DNA from: Candidatus Riesia sp. GBBU
GTDB lineage: Bacteria > Pseudomonadota > Gammaproteobacteria > Enterobacterales > Enterobacteriaceae
Length of the DNA stretch: 64,000 bases
Reading direction: 5' to 3'
Assembly: GCA_002074035.1 (NCBI GenBank)
Contig: CP012849.1
Coordinates: 129,938-193,937 of the forward strand
Part shown: piece after piece, positions 38,586 through 47,229 of the stretch
Layout of the letters: each line of letters opens with the position of its first letter
Numbering within the stretch: position 1 is the stretch's first letter
Position numbers and translations under genes: made by a program
The notes under the pieces: generated by a model
The model's input: the letters and a program-made list of their open reading frames with translations, nothing else
Databases searched by the model: none
Told to the model about the DNA's origin: nothing

Positions 38586-39278
38586 CTAAATCTTAAGAAA
38601 ATAGCTTCTAACTTTTCTAATAGATTTATCAAATTCATAAACTATTGGTTTAGCAGTTGGAATATCTAAAGAATCTATTTTACTATCTTCTATTTTATCT
38701 ATATGTTTTATTAAAGATCTTAAAGAGTTTCCATGAGAGACAATGATAACTTTTTTTTTCATTAAAATCTTTGGCATAATTTCGTTATTCCAATAAGAAA
38801 TTACCCTTCTTTCTGTATCTTGCAAACTTTCCGAAACAGGTAGTAATTTTCGATCTAATCCTTTATATTTTGGATCTTTTGATAGATGATTCAGATTATT
38901 CAAAGACATAGAAGGAGGATGATCTTTAAAACCTCTTCTCCAAGATTTAACCTGATTGATCCCATACTTATTCATTGTTTCTGTCTTATCTAAACCCTGT
39001 AAAGAACCATAGTGTCTCTCATTTAATTTCCAAGTTTTTTTAACAGGTATCCAGCATTGATCTATAACTTTTAAAATACTCCATAAAGTTTGAATAGATC
39101 TTTTAAGTAAAGAAGTATAAGCAATATCAAAAGAAAATTTATGTTCTTTTAAAATATTACCAACACTTTTAGATTCAATTTTACCATTTTCTGAAAGTTC
39201 TACATCAATCCAACCTGTAAACTTATTTTCTTTATTCCAAACACTTTCTCCATGCCTTACTAAAACAACTGGAACCAT
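38586..39278 (-). CDS. gpmA: 2,3-bisphosphoglycerate-dependent phosphoglycerate mutase
   Basis: Interconverts 3- and 2-phosphoglycerate. It has 230 residues, short at the C terminus (E. coli 250; the last 20 flexible residues are missing). The phosphohistidine motif LVRHGESVWN is at residues 5-14, FTGWIDV near 21, and the second histidine in SHGNSLRSLIKH near 181. A GTG at 39290 is in frame, but GGTGAT lies 7 bases before the ATG at 39278, which also matches E. coli. It converges on tRNA-Lys. Confidence 0.95.
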   Translation of the reverse strand: MVPVVLVRHGESVWNKENKFTGWIDVELSENGKIESKSVGNILKEHKFSFDIAYTSLLKRSIQTLWSILKVIDQCWIPVKKTWKLNERHYGSLQGLDKTETMNKYGINQVKSWRRGFKDHPPSMSLNNLNHLSKDPKYKGLDRKLLPVSESLQDTERRVISYWNNEIMPKILMKKKVIIVSHGNSLRSLIKHIDKIEDSKIDSLDIPTAKPIVYEFDKSIRKVRSYFLKI

Positions 39279-39575
39279 ATTTATCACCAATTATATATAA
39301 ATCCTAAAGTTCTTATATTAAGAATGTAATTTTTCAAAAAATACTACAATAATATTTTAATTAAGGTTAAATCTACAAATAGATCTTTCAATCAGCTTTA
39401 TAAAATATTAAAAATAAAAACTAAAATTTGTTAAAATTAAATACAAAGAATAAACACGCTTAAATTAAACTTACTACACGACATAGACAAAAAAGAACTA
39501 CTTTCTAGCATGGAAATATATGTTAAATACTAAAAAAAATAACTAAAATTCTAAATTATAAAAATAATTCTAGAA

Positions 39576-40163
39576 CTATAATTTGCCAACTAAATCAATT
39601 GAAGGAAATAATGTATCTTCTCCATATTCCCAATTTACAGGACAAACCTCTCCTATATTTCTATCTACATACTGTATTGCTTTAATTTTTCTAATTAATT
39701 CAATAGAACTTCTTCCTATGTTATCAGAAATTATTTCGACAGATTTTATAATTCCTTCTTTATTAAGAATAAAAGTTCCTCTTTCAGACAATCCTTTTTC
39801 TTTTTTTACACCGTTTTCTTCATATTCTTGCATAACTTCAAAATTTTTTGTTAATGTCCAAGACGAATCTGAAATCATTGTATACTGAACACTAGAAATC
39901 ATTCTAGAATTGTTATGCCATTCCTTATGGGAAAAATGGGTATCTGTTGATATAGAATAAATTTCTGTTTTTAAACTTTTAAATTTATCATAATTTTTAG
40001 ATAAATCTTCAAGTTCAGTAGGACATACAAAAGTAAAATCAGCTGGATAAAAAAACAAAACGCTCCAACTTCCTATTATATCTTTCTCAGAGATATTTAT
40101 GAACTTTCCTTTTTTAAAGGCCATTGAAGAAAAAGGCTTAATTTTTGTGTTAATTAATGACAT
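39576..40163 (-). CDS. ahpC: Alkyl hydroperoxide reductase AhpC (peroxiredoxin)
   Basis: Two-cysteine peroxiredoxin reducing H2O2 and organic peroxides. It has 195 residues (E. coli 187), the extra residues falling in an insert around EENGVKKEKG. The peroxidatic cysteine is in FTFVCPTE (about residue 47) and the resolving cysteine in GEVCPVNW near 173. The start MSLINTKIKPF is identical to E. coli. An AAGGGAAAG site and a good promoter (40193-40220) precede it. No ahpF is adjacent, unlike E. coli. Confidence 0.97.
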   Translation of the reverse strand: MSLINTKIKPFSSMAFKKGKFINISEKDIIGSWSVLFFYPADFTFVCPTELEDLSKNYDKFKSLKTEIYSISTDTHFSHKEWHNNSRMISSVQYTMISDSSWTLTKNFEVMQEYEENGVKKEKGLSERGTFILNKEGIIKSVEIISDNIGRSSIELIRKIKAIQYVDRNIGEVCPVNWEYGEDTLFPSIDLVGKL

Positions 40164-40192
40164 GACTTTCCCTTTTAAGATTATTTTTAATA

Positions 40193-40220
40193 ATTATATA
40201 TATTTTCTTAACCATTTCAA
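40193..40220 (-). promoter_or_regulatory. Sigma70-type promoter for ahpC
   Basis: On the minus strand TTGAAA (40220-40215), 16 bases, then a perfect TATAAT (40198-40193). Predicted start near 40186, a 5' leader of about 22 bases to the ahpC ATG. I see no clear OxyR site upstream. Confidence 0.6.
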
Positions 40221-40382
40221 TATTTTGTTGCAAACTATATTTGAGTTTACTAAATAAAATTCTGAACTCATATATATATGTTTGTTAACCACGAAATCTA
40301 ATGTTCAATGATTTTTCAAAATTTTTATCAAAGTCATTTCAAACAAAAAATCGTAATCTAATATGTCAAACTAAAAGATAAA

Positions 40383-40410
40383 TTGACAAACTTAAAAAAT
40401 TATATATATT
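40383..40410 (+). promoter_or_regulatory. Sigma70-type promoter, probably for tRNA-Trp
   Basis: Perfect TTGACA (40383-40388), 16 bases, TATATT (40405-40410). The start would be near 40417, leaving a leader of about 175 bases before tRNA-Trp at 40594. In E. coli trpT belongs to the end of an rRNA operon and lacks its own promoter, so this would be a promoter for the isolated gene. An unrecognised short RNA in the leader is also possible. Confidence 0.5.
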
Positions 40411-40593
40411 TCTTGTTAAGAAATAAACTGTATATGAATTATAGAAATTTCCAAATACTTCTGTAATTGATTTAAAGTAGTAATTTAATTTTTTCTAAAA
40501 ATCAGATGATTTTTATAATTTCAGATATGCGATCAATTGTAGATATCTCAATTGATTCTTTGATATGAAAAATCTTAGTTTTCTAAAAATTAT

Positions 40594-40665
40594 AGGGACG
40601 TAGTTTAACGGGAAAACACTGGTCTCCAAAACCAGAAGATGAGAGTTCAAATCTCTCCGTTCCTG
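40594..40665 (+). tRNA. trpT: tRNA-Trp (CCA anticodon)
   Basis: Acceptor AGGGACG with CGTTCCT, anticodon CCA in loop CTCCAAA, T-arm GAGAGTTCAAATCTCTC, discriminator G followed by AGC, so no 3' CCA encoded. The D-loop is shortened (TTTAACGGGAAAA). Located ahead of trxA-rho, as in E. coli trpT, ..., trxA, rho. Confidence 0.96.
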
Positions 40666-40940
40666 AGCAATATAGCTTTTGAAAATTTAACCATTAGTTT
40701 TCGTCAAAAATTAATTTTTTAAAAATTCTATTTAATTTTCATATGAAATTTGATATCATCTAGATGCTATCAGATATTCCATAACAATTCTCAGTTATGT
40801 GAAATTCTAAAGTCTTAGATTATTTTTGGTATTTTAAAAAATTTTTGCTATGAGTTCTACACTTTAACTAATAATTATTAACTAATGGTTGTAAAGATTC
40901 CTTTAACTTTATTTTTAAAAAGTATTTATGGAAAATTTAA

Positions 40941-41264
40941 ATGGACGAAAACATATTCAACTTTTCTTATTTAGAATTTAAAGAGAATATTAAAGAAAAC
41001 AAATTAGTATTAATCGATTTTTGGGCTGATTGGTGTGAACCATGCAAGTTTGTTTCTTCTGTACTAAATAGTCTCTACGAGAAATATAAAGGAAAAGTAT
41101 TGATAGGGAAATTAAACATTGATCAATACAGTCGAGTAATTGATGAATATAATATTAGAAGTATACCGACTTTAATTTTGTTTAAAAATGATCATATAAT
41201 AGATCGAAAAGTTGGATCTATATCAAAAAACAAACTTGATAATTTTTTAAAAAAAAATATATGA
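40941..41264 (+). CDS. trxA: Thioredoxin with CEPC active site
   Basis: General protein disulfide reductase. It has 107 residues (E. coli 109). The fold is complete: buried aspartate in LIDFWADW, active site WCEPCK, and the cis-proline in RSIPTLILF. The active site of E. coli and nearly all bacterial thioredoxins is WCGPC; here the glycine is glutamate (codon GAA, one base from GGA). That position affects redox potential and cysteine pKa. It lies upstream of rho exactly as in E. coli, so it is TrxA by descent. Partner reductase TrxB at 5485. Confidence 0.95.
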   Translation: MDENIFNFSYLEFKENIKENKLVLIDFWADWCEPCKFVSSVLNSLYEKYKGKVLIGKLNIDQYSRVIDEYNIRSIPTLILFKNDHIIDRKVGSISKNKLDNFLKKNI

Positions 41265-41460
41265 TGTAGTAAATATTAATGATGTTACTCTGTCAAAAAT
41301 TTTGTGTGTTTTTTGTTAAAAACATCTAAATTTTATTCTTATATTTTTCTGAAAAGTTCTAAAATTCATTTTTTATTTCAAAAAAAAATTCTAAAAATCT
41401 CAAAATAAACTCTATATGACATTTGTTTCTAATTTGAAAAAATCTAAAGAATCATATCCT

Positions 41461-42720
41461 ATGAACCTTACAAAACTTAAGAATATTTCTATATCAAAAT
41501 TAATTATGTTAGGAGAAAAAATCGGATTAGAAAACATATCAAGAATGAGAAAACAAGATATTATTTTCTCTATTTTAAAACAACGTTCAAAAAGCGGAGA
41601 AGATATTTTTGGAAACGGTGTGTTAGAGATATTACAAGATGGATTTGGATTTCTACGTTCTTCAGATAGTTCTTATCTAGCTGGACCAGACGATATATAT
41701 GTTTCCCCAAGTCAAATTAGAAGATTTAATTTAAGAACAGGAGATACAGTCTCTGGTAAAATACGTCCTCCAAAAGATGGAGAACGTTATTTCGCATTAT
41801 TAAAAGTAAACGAGGTTAATTTTGAAAAACCGGAAAGTTCAAGAAATAAGATTCTATTTGAGAATTTAACACCTTTGCATGCAAATAACAGATTAAGAAT
41901 GGAGAGAGGAAATGGATCAACTGAAGATCTAACAGCTAGAGTCTTAGATCTTGCAGCTCCTATTGGTAGAGGTCAGAGAGGGTTAATAGTCGCTCCTCCA
42001 AAGGCTGGAAAAACAATGCTTTTACAGAATATAGCATCAAATATTACTAACAACTATTCTGATTGTGTTTTGATAGTATTATTAATTGATGAAAGACCTG
42101 AAGAAGTAACAGAAATGAGAAGATTGGTTAAAGGAGAGGTGGTTGCATCTACTTTTGATGAACCTGCTTCTAGACATGTTCAAGTAGCAGATATGGTAAT
42201 AGAAAAAGCTAAAAGATTAGTTGAACATAGAAAGGATGTTATTATACTTTTAGATTCAATTACTAGATTAGCTAGAGCTTACAATACTGTTGTTCCGTCT
42301 TCTGGTAAAGTGTTAACTGGAGGAATAGATGCAAATGCTTTACACCGTCCAAAAAGATTTTTTGGAGCTGCTAGGAACGTAGAAGAAGGTGGAAGTCTAA
42401 CAATTATTGCAACAGCTTTAATAGAAACAGGGTCAAAGATGGACGAAGTTATATATGAAGAATTTAAAGGTACTGGAAATATGGAATTACATCTTTCTAG
42501 AAAGATAGCAGAAAAAAGAATTTTCCCATCTATAGATTACAACAAATCTGGAACTAGAAAAGAAGAACTACTTACTCTTCCAGAGGAATTACAAAAAATG
42601 TGGATTTTAAGAAGAATTATTCATCCAATGTGTGAAGTTGATGCTATGGAATTTCTGATAAATAAACTAGCTATGATGAAGACAAATGACGAGTTTTTTA
42701 AGTTTATGAAACGTTCTTAA
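41461..42720 (+). CDS. rho: Transcription termination factor Rho
   Basis: Hexameric RNA helicase ending transcription. It has 419 residues from this start, the same as E. coli. The start MNLTKLKN, the RNA-binding domain ([22 protein letters not shown]), Walker A PPKAGKT near residue 179-185, Walker [11 protein letters not shown] and the Q/R loops are very well conserved. A frame reaches back to 41416, but homology fixes the ATG at 41461. This is among the least diverged proteins in the window. With few intrinsic terminators visible, Rho may do most of the ending. Confidence 0.97.
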   Translation: MNLTKLKNISISKLIMLGEKIGLENISRMRKQDIIFSILKQRSKSGEDIFGNGVLEILQDGFGFLRSSDSSYLAGPDDIYVSPSQIRRFNLRTGDTVSGKIRPPKDGERYFALLKVNEVNFEKPESSRNKILFENLTPLHANNRLRMERGNGSTEDLTARVLDLAAPIGRGQRGLIVAPPKAGKTMLLQNIASNITNNYSDCVLIVLLIDERPEEVTEMRRLVKGEVVASTFDEPASRHVQVADMVIEKAKRLVEHRKDVIILLDSITRLARAYNTVVPSSGKVLTGGIDANALHRPKRFFGAARNVEEGGSLTIIATALIETGSKMDEVIYEEFKGTGNMELHLSRKIAEKRIFPSIDYNKSGTRKEELLTLPEELQKMWILRRIIHPMCEVDAMEFLINKLAMMKTNDEFFKFMKRS

Positions 42721-42841
42721 AGATTTTTAGATTTATTATATAATTTTTATTTAAAATTCAAAAGTTTTTGTTTTTAATGAAATCTAACTTAATAAGTTAA
42801 TATGCAAAATTTACATCAATTAAGACAAATAAATTTAAAAT

Positions 42842-42870
42842 GACAAATGCTATCATATAGATAATATAAT
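42842..42870 (+). promoter_or_regulatory. Promoter for tRNA-His-tRNA-Pro
   Basis: A perfect TATAAT at 42865-42870 lies 20 bases before tRNA-His, so transcription would begin at about 42877. The -35 is weak: TGACAA or ATGACA about 18 or 19 bases upstream. Confidence 0.45.
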
Positions 42871-42889
42871 TTAATGTTTTAGTTATATT

Positions 42890-42964
42890 GGTGACTATAG
42901 CTCAGTCTGGTAGAGCCCTGGATTGTGATTCCAGTTGTCATGGGTTCGAATCCCATTAGTCACC
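42890..42964 (+). tRNA. hisR: tRNA-His (GTG)
   Basis: Includes the extra 5' G (G-1) characteristic of tRNA-His, opposite C73. Acceptor GTGACTA with TAGTCAC, anticodon GTG in loop TTGTGAT, T-arm CATGGGTTCGAATCCCAT. Followed by CAA, so CCA is not encoded. First of a two-gene remnant of E. coli argX-hisR-leuT-proM. Confidence 0.96.
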
Positions 42965-42976
42965 CAAATTTTAACT

Positions 42977-43050
42977 CGGCGAGTGGCGCAGTTTGGTAGC
43001 GCAATTGGTTTGGGACCAATGGGTCGGAGGTTCAAATCCTCTCTCGCCGA
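42977..43050 (+). tRNA. proM: tRNA-Pro (TGG)
   Basis: Acceptor CGGCGAG with CTCGCCG, anticodon TGG in loop TTTGGGA, T-arm GGAGGTTCAAATCCTCT, discriminator A followed by ACT (no CCA). Twelve bases after tRNA-His and clearly cotranscribed; the leuT gene that separates them in E. coli is gone. Confidence 0.96.
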
Positions 43051-43154
43051 ACTTTAAATATAAAATATTTATTTAAATTATTTGTTTTCTAAAAATTAAA
43101 TAGTAGAATACTCAGTAATATTTGTATAAATTTTAAAACTTTTCTTTCTAGTAA

Positions 43155-43997
43155 GTGAAAAACAGAAAAAAGATAAAATTTTCTAAAATTCATAGTTCAC
43201 ATAATGAATTTTTAATAGTTGATTCAACTAAAAATGATATTTTTATTACAGGAGAATTAGTTCGAAAATTATCAAGTCAAAATGTAATAGGATTTGATCA
43301 GTTTATATTGATAAAAAAATCAAATATTATCAATGTTGATTTTTTTTACAGAATTTTCAACTCTGATGGAAGTGAAGCTGAACAATGTGGAAATGGAGCG
43401 ATCTGCATTTCAAATTTTGTGATTAATAAAAACTTAGTAAAGAAAAGAGAAGTTGTAATACATTCTAAATCAGGACGATTAACTTTAAAAAAAATAAATA
43501 AGAATTTAGTTTCTGTTAACATGGGAACTCCTTCTATTATCAAAGAAACTGCTGCATTTCAAATAGAAGAAATTAAAAGCTTGTGCAAAAAAATTTTTTG
43601 TTCTGGTGTTGTATATATAGGTAACTTCCATTTTGTAATAATTACTCTAGATTTGGAAATAGACTTCTTTTATTTTAAAAGAAATATTGAAAAAAAAAAT
43701 TTTTTTTTGGAAACTCTTAACATAGAATTTATACAGATAGTAAATTATAAACATATAAAAGCTAGAGTCTACGAAAAAGGATCAGGAGAAACTAAATCTT
43801 GTGGAAGTGGAGCATGTGCCGCTGTTTTTTTTGGAATTAAAAATGGAATTTTAAAAGATAAAGTCATAGTTGATTTTCCAGGAGGGAAATTGAAAATTAT
43901 TTGGAATAGAAAGAAAAAATCTATTTTTATAATTGGTAGTTCTAATCATATATACGATGGAGTTTTTTATTACAAAAATGGATTTTTTAACTATTAA
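43155..43997 (+). CDS. dapF: Diaminopimelate epimerase
   Basis: Turns LL- into meso-diaminopimelate for peptidoglycan and lysine. It has 280 residues (E. coli 274). Both catalytic cysteines are present: AEQCGNGAICI near residue 79 and KSCGSGACAA near 219. Two substrate-binding stretches have drifted: HGLGNDF is HSSHNEF, and GNPH is GNFH. The start is GTG without a clear ribosome-binding site. A run of ten A then nine T (43690-43708) lies in frame inside the gene. Its position after hisR-proM follows E. coli. The divergence may mean relaxed selection, but the frame is intact. Confidence 0.9.
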   Translation: MKNRKKIKFSKIHSSHNEFLIVDSTKNDIFITGELVRKLSSQNVIGFDQFILIKKSNIINVDFFYRIFNSDGSEAEQCGNGAICISNFVINKNLVKKREVVIHSKSGRLTLKKINKNLVSVNMGTPSIIKETAAFQIEEIKSLCKKIFCSGVVYIGNFHFVIITLDLEIDFFYFKRNIEKKNFFLETLNIEFIQIVNYKHIKARVYEKGSGETKSCGSGACAAVFFGIKNGILKDKVIVDFPGGKLKIIWNRKKKSIFIIGSSNHIYDGVFYYKNGFFNY

Positions 43998-44667
43998 TAA
44001 ATTAACTTCTTGTTTTACAAGAGTTTTGTTGATATCAATAACAATTTTAAAAAATGAATTTTATGTTTCTTAAACAAACTAAATTTTTGTCAAAAATATC
44101 GAAATTTAATACTAATAAAATATTCTAATAATAGTAAAATCTGAAATTATAAAACACTAATATAATCAATAGAATAACTTGATTTTTAAAAACATCTTTA
44201 GTTAGTATTATTTACTATAAATTTACATTTTAATTTAAAAAGACAATTAATACTTATCTGTGTGATAAGAAAACACAATCTTGATTAAAACATCTAATAA
44301 AGCTTCCAATTATTTCTTATAAAATGTTACTTAGAAACACAGATTTACAATAAAGTTTTTACATTCTATTACAATAATGATAAATAAAAAATTGTTTAGA
44401 AAATTTACATTTTTAATTTCTGATAACATAAATATTTAAATAAATCTACTTTCTGTTAAATATAAACCTTTACAAATCTAATAAAGACTTAGATTCTAAA
44501 GTTATAGAATTCAATTTTTATTCTTAAATTCCATTTATACATTTAAAATAAAAGTTATATAATCTTTCAGTTTTATTTGAAAATTTATTATTAATCAATC
44601 TAATATATTATTGTAAATATAATAAATTTTAAAAACAATGACTCAATTAAACAAGAGGGGAAATACT
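43998..44667. other. Gene-free region between dapF and yigL
   Basis: About 670 bases. E. coli has yigA, xerC, yigB, uvrD, corA, rarD, yigI, pldA, recQ, rhtBC and pldB here. I see no readable remnant, RNA gene or strong promoter; the end contains the ribosome-binding site of yigL (GAGGGG at 44655-44660). Confidence 0.5.
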
Positions 44668-45471
44668 TTGTATTCTATAGTAGCTTCTGATCTGGATGGA
44701 ACTTTACTTTTACCAGATCATACAATTTCTTTCCACACTAAAGAAACTATTAAGCTTTTGATAAAGAAAAACATTCATTTTATTTTTGCTACAGGAAGAC
44801 ATCATATAGATGTAAATCAAATAAGAGTTGGTATAGGAATTGACGCATACATGATAACATCAAACGGAGCAAGAGTTCATAATACTGATGGGGAATTGAT
44901 TATTAAAAATGATATGGATATCGATATAGTTAATGAATTATGTTTGATAGAGTTTGATAATCCTAACATATTAACTAATTACTATTCTAGTAATCTTTGG
45001 TTAATTAATCGAGAAAGTCCAGAACAGAAAAAATTTTTTCAAGAATCTGTATTCAGATATCATGTATTCAATAGAAATAATTTTCCAACTGTTGATGTAA
45101 GTAAAGTCTATTTTATAGGGGATTTTCATAGTCAACTACTTTTACTACAAAAAAGAATTCAAAATCGTTGGGGGAAAAGAGTGAATGTTAGTTTTTCTTC
45201 TAAAAACTGTTTAGAAGTCATGCAAGGAGGTGTGTCAAAAGGAGATGCTCTTAAGAAAGTAACTAAAATACTCGGATTCTCCTTGAAGGATTGCATTGCT
45301 TTTGGAGACGGAATGAATGATTACGAAATGTTAACAATGGTTGGAAAAGGATGTATTATGAAAAATTCTTATAAACTCTTAATAGATAGTCTACCTGGTA
45401 TGGAAATCATCGGATCTAATGAAGAAGAAGCTGTTTCTTCGTATTTAAGAAAACTTTATGATTGCTTTTAA
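44668..45471 (+). CDS. yigL: HAD-family phosphatase YigL
   Basis: Cof-type HAD phosphatase; E. coli YigL acts on pyridoxal phosphate and sugar phosphates. It has 267 residues (E. coli 266). Motif I SDLDGTLL at residues 7-14, ATGRHH (motif II region), and motifs III/IV with GGVSKGDALKK and FGDGMNDYEML. An ATG at 44638 is in frame, but a strong AGAGGGG site lies 7 bases before the TTG at 44668, and LYSIVASDLDG aligns with E. coli MYQVVASDLDG. I therefore prefer the TTG start. Position after dapF agrees with E. coli. Confidence 0.9.
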   Translation: MYSIVASDLDGTLLLPDHTISFHTKETIKLLIKKNIHFIFATGRHHIDVNQIRVGIGIDAYMITSNGARVHNTDGELIIKNDMDIDIVNELCLIEFDNPNILTNYYSSNLWLINRESPEQKKFFQESVFRYHVFNRNNFPTVDVSKVYFIGDFHSQLLLLQKRIQNRWGKRVNVSFSSKNCLEVMQGGVSKGDALKKVTKILGFSLKDCIAFGDGMNDYEMLTMVGKGCIMKNSYKLLIDSLPGMEIIGSNEEEAVSSYLRKLYDCF

Positions 45472-45544
45472 AAAATCTTTTAAAATAATATAACTTCTTA
45501 ATATAATTAATTCTATATTAGAAACTATATTTCTGATTGCAAAC

Positions 45545-46375
45545 TTATAGAAATTTTGTGTTTGCTAGTGGTTCACCAATTTTTACTGATAAATCATCTT
45601 TAATAGATGAAATGAATTTAATTCTATTTGGCTCAAAAATATTTATTACAGTAGAACCTAAACTAAATCTTCCCATTTCTTTCCCTTTTTTTAAAAAAAA
45701 ATATTTTTTATTTTCTGTTTTTGAATATTCCCATTTATTTACTTTATTGAAATATCTTTTACTTATTTTTTTATGCCAAATTGTTTCTATTTTCCCAACT
45801 ATAATCGATCCTACTAAAATTTGTGCAATTTTTCCTATTCTTGTATCGAAAATACAAATTAATCTTTCATTCTCACATAAAATATTAGGATATTTTCTTA
45901 AATTATTTATTTTTACAGAGAAAAATTTTCCAGGAATATATATTATTTTTTTTAAAAATCCATCAAATGGCATATATACTCTATGACAATTAAATGGAGC
46001 CAAGTAAATAGTAATAAATTTTCCATTTCTAAACATATTTACCAATGTTTTATCTTTCCCAAATAAAGAATCTAAATTTAAAAAATTTCTTTTTACCTTA
46101 AACTGACTAAATTTTTTAATTTTTCCAAATTTTACTATTTTTCCATCTACCGGAGAAGATATTTGATGAAATTTCGCAATTATTGGACGTAAATCTTTCT
46201 TTAAAGATCTTGTAAAGAACTGGTTAAAAGTTTTATAGTAAGAGAATTTATTTTTTTTAGATTCTTTTATATCAATTTTGTAAACTCTTGCGAAGATTCT
46301 AATAATTATAGATGTAAATAATACTATTTTCTTATTAGCAAACCATCCAAATATTTTCGTTATAATAAATCTCAT
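45545..46375 (-). CDS. psd: Phosphatidylserine decarboxylase proenzyme
   Basis: Makes phosphatidylethanolamine at the inner membrane. It has 276 residues, shorter than E. coli (322), with a shortened N terminus that still contains a hydrophobic patch. The self-cleavage motif LGST that yields the pyruvoyl group is at GRFSLGSTVINIF near residue 236. SPVDGKIVKFG, the aspartate in it, and APFNCHRVYMPFDG (histidine) are the catalytic features. Diverges from orn as in E. coli, with rsgA missing between. No pssA in the window. Confidence 0.94.
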   Translation of the reverse strand: MRFIITKIFGWFANKKIVLFTSIIIRIFARVYKIDIKESKKNKFSYYKTFNQFFTRSLKKDLRPIIAKFHQISSPVDGKIVKFGKIKKFSQFKVKRNFLNLDSLFGKDKTLVNMFRNGKFITIYLAPFNCHRVYMPFDGFLKKIIYIPGKFFSVKINNLRKYPNILCENERLICIFDTRIGKIAQILVGSIIVGKIETIWHKKISKRYFNKVNKWEYSKTENKKYFFLKKGKEMGRFSLGSTVINIFEPNRIKFISSIKDDLSVKIGEPLANTKFL

Positions 46376-46500
46376 AAAGAACCTTTAATTTTATTGTTTA
46401 TTTATATGTATAAAAACATTACATTTAAGACAAACTTATTGACTATCTTTACAAATTTCAATACGATTAAAAATTAAAAATAGAATAATGAATCAGATTT

Positions 46501-47046
46501 ATGTCAAATAAAAATCGAAACCTAATTTGGATAGATTTAGAAATGACCGGATTAGATCCAGACAAAAACCGAATTATAGAAATAGCTACTATAGTTACTG
46601 ATGAAAATCTTTCTGTATTATGTAATGGATTAGACATAGTAATAAATCAGTCTAACACACAACTATCAATAATGGATAAATGGAACATTAATACCCATAC
46701 TAAAAATGGACTGATAGAAGAGGTTAAATCTAGCGTAATTAATGAGAAAACTGCAGAAAATTTTACAATATCTTTTTTAAAGAATTGGGTAAATAAAAAA
46801 TGTTCTCCAATGTGTGGTAATAATGTCTATCAGGATAGACTTTTCTTAAAAAAATATATGCCAAGTCTAGAAGAATATTTTCATTACAGATACATAGATG
46901 TTAGTTCCATAAAAGAATTATTATCTAGATGGAATCCAGATTTATCTATAGAATATGCAAAAAAATATAAACATAGAGCTCTTTCAGACATTAAAGAGTC
47001 AATTTTAGAACTAAATTATTATAGAAATAATTTCATAAAACATTAG
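46501..47046 (+). CDS. orn: Oligoribonuclease
   Basis: DEDDh exonuclease that degrades 2-5 base RNAs, the last step of RNA turnover. It has 181 residues, equal to E. coli. Catalytic acids: D and E in WIDLEMTGLD, D in NNVYQDRLFL, and H with D in HRALSDIKESI. tRNA-Gly follows 21 bases later, as E. coli orn-glyV. Confidence 0.96.
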   Translation: MSNKNRNLIWIDLEMTGLDPDKNRIIEIATIVTDENLSVLCNGLDIVINQSNTQLSIMDKWNINTHTKNGLIEEVKSSVINEKTAENFTISFLKNWVNKKCSPMCGNNVYQDRLFLKKYMPSLEEYFHYRYIDVSSIKELLSRWNPDLSIEYAKKYKHRALSDIKESILELNYYRNNFIKH

Positions 47047-47067
47047 TGAAATATTTAAAAAACTTTT

Positions 47068-47139
47068 GCGGGAATAGCTCAGTGGTAGAGCGTAATCTTG
47101 CCAAGATTATGGTCGCGAGTTCGAATCTCGTTTCCCGCT
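47068..47139 (+). tRNA. glyV: tRNA-Gly (GCC)
   Basis: Acceptor GCGGGAA with TTCCCGC, anticodon GCC in loop TTGCCAA, T-arm GCGAGTTCGAATCTCGT, discriminator T followed by TTT (no CCA). One copy replaces the three of E. coli glyVXY. Probably read from the orn promoter. Confidence 0.97.
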
Positions 47140-47229
47140 TTTTTATAAAAATCTTCGAGAATTTTTAAATTACTACGTGAAATAATTTAAATTATTTTAA
47201 CAAGTAAATCTTTGAGTTTAGATGATTTA

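Larger units (their letters stand above)
40164..40593. other. Divergent ahpC/tRNA-Trp intergenic region
   Basis: About 430 bases holding the ahpC promoter (minus strand) and a good plus-strand promoter at 40383-40410. No open frame or structured RNA is recognisable in the 180 bases ahead of tRNA-Trp. Confidence 0.5.
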
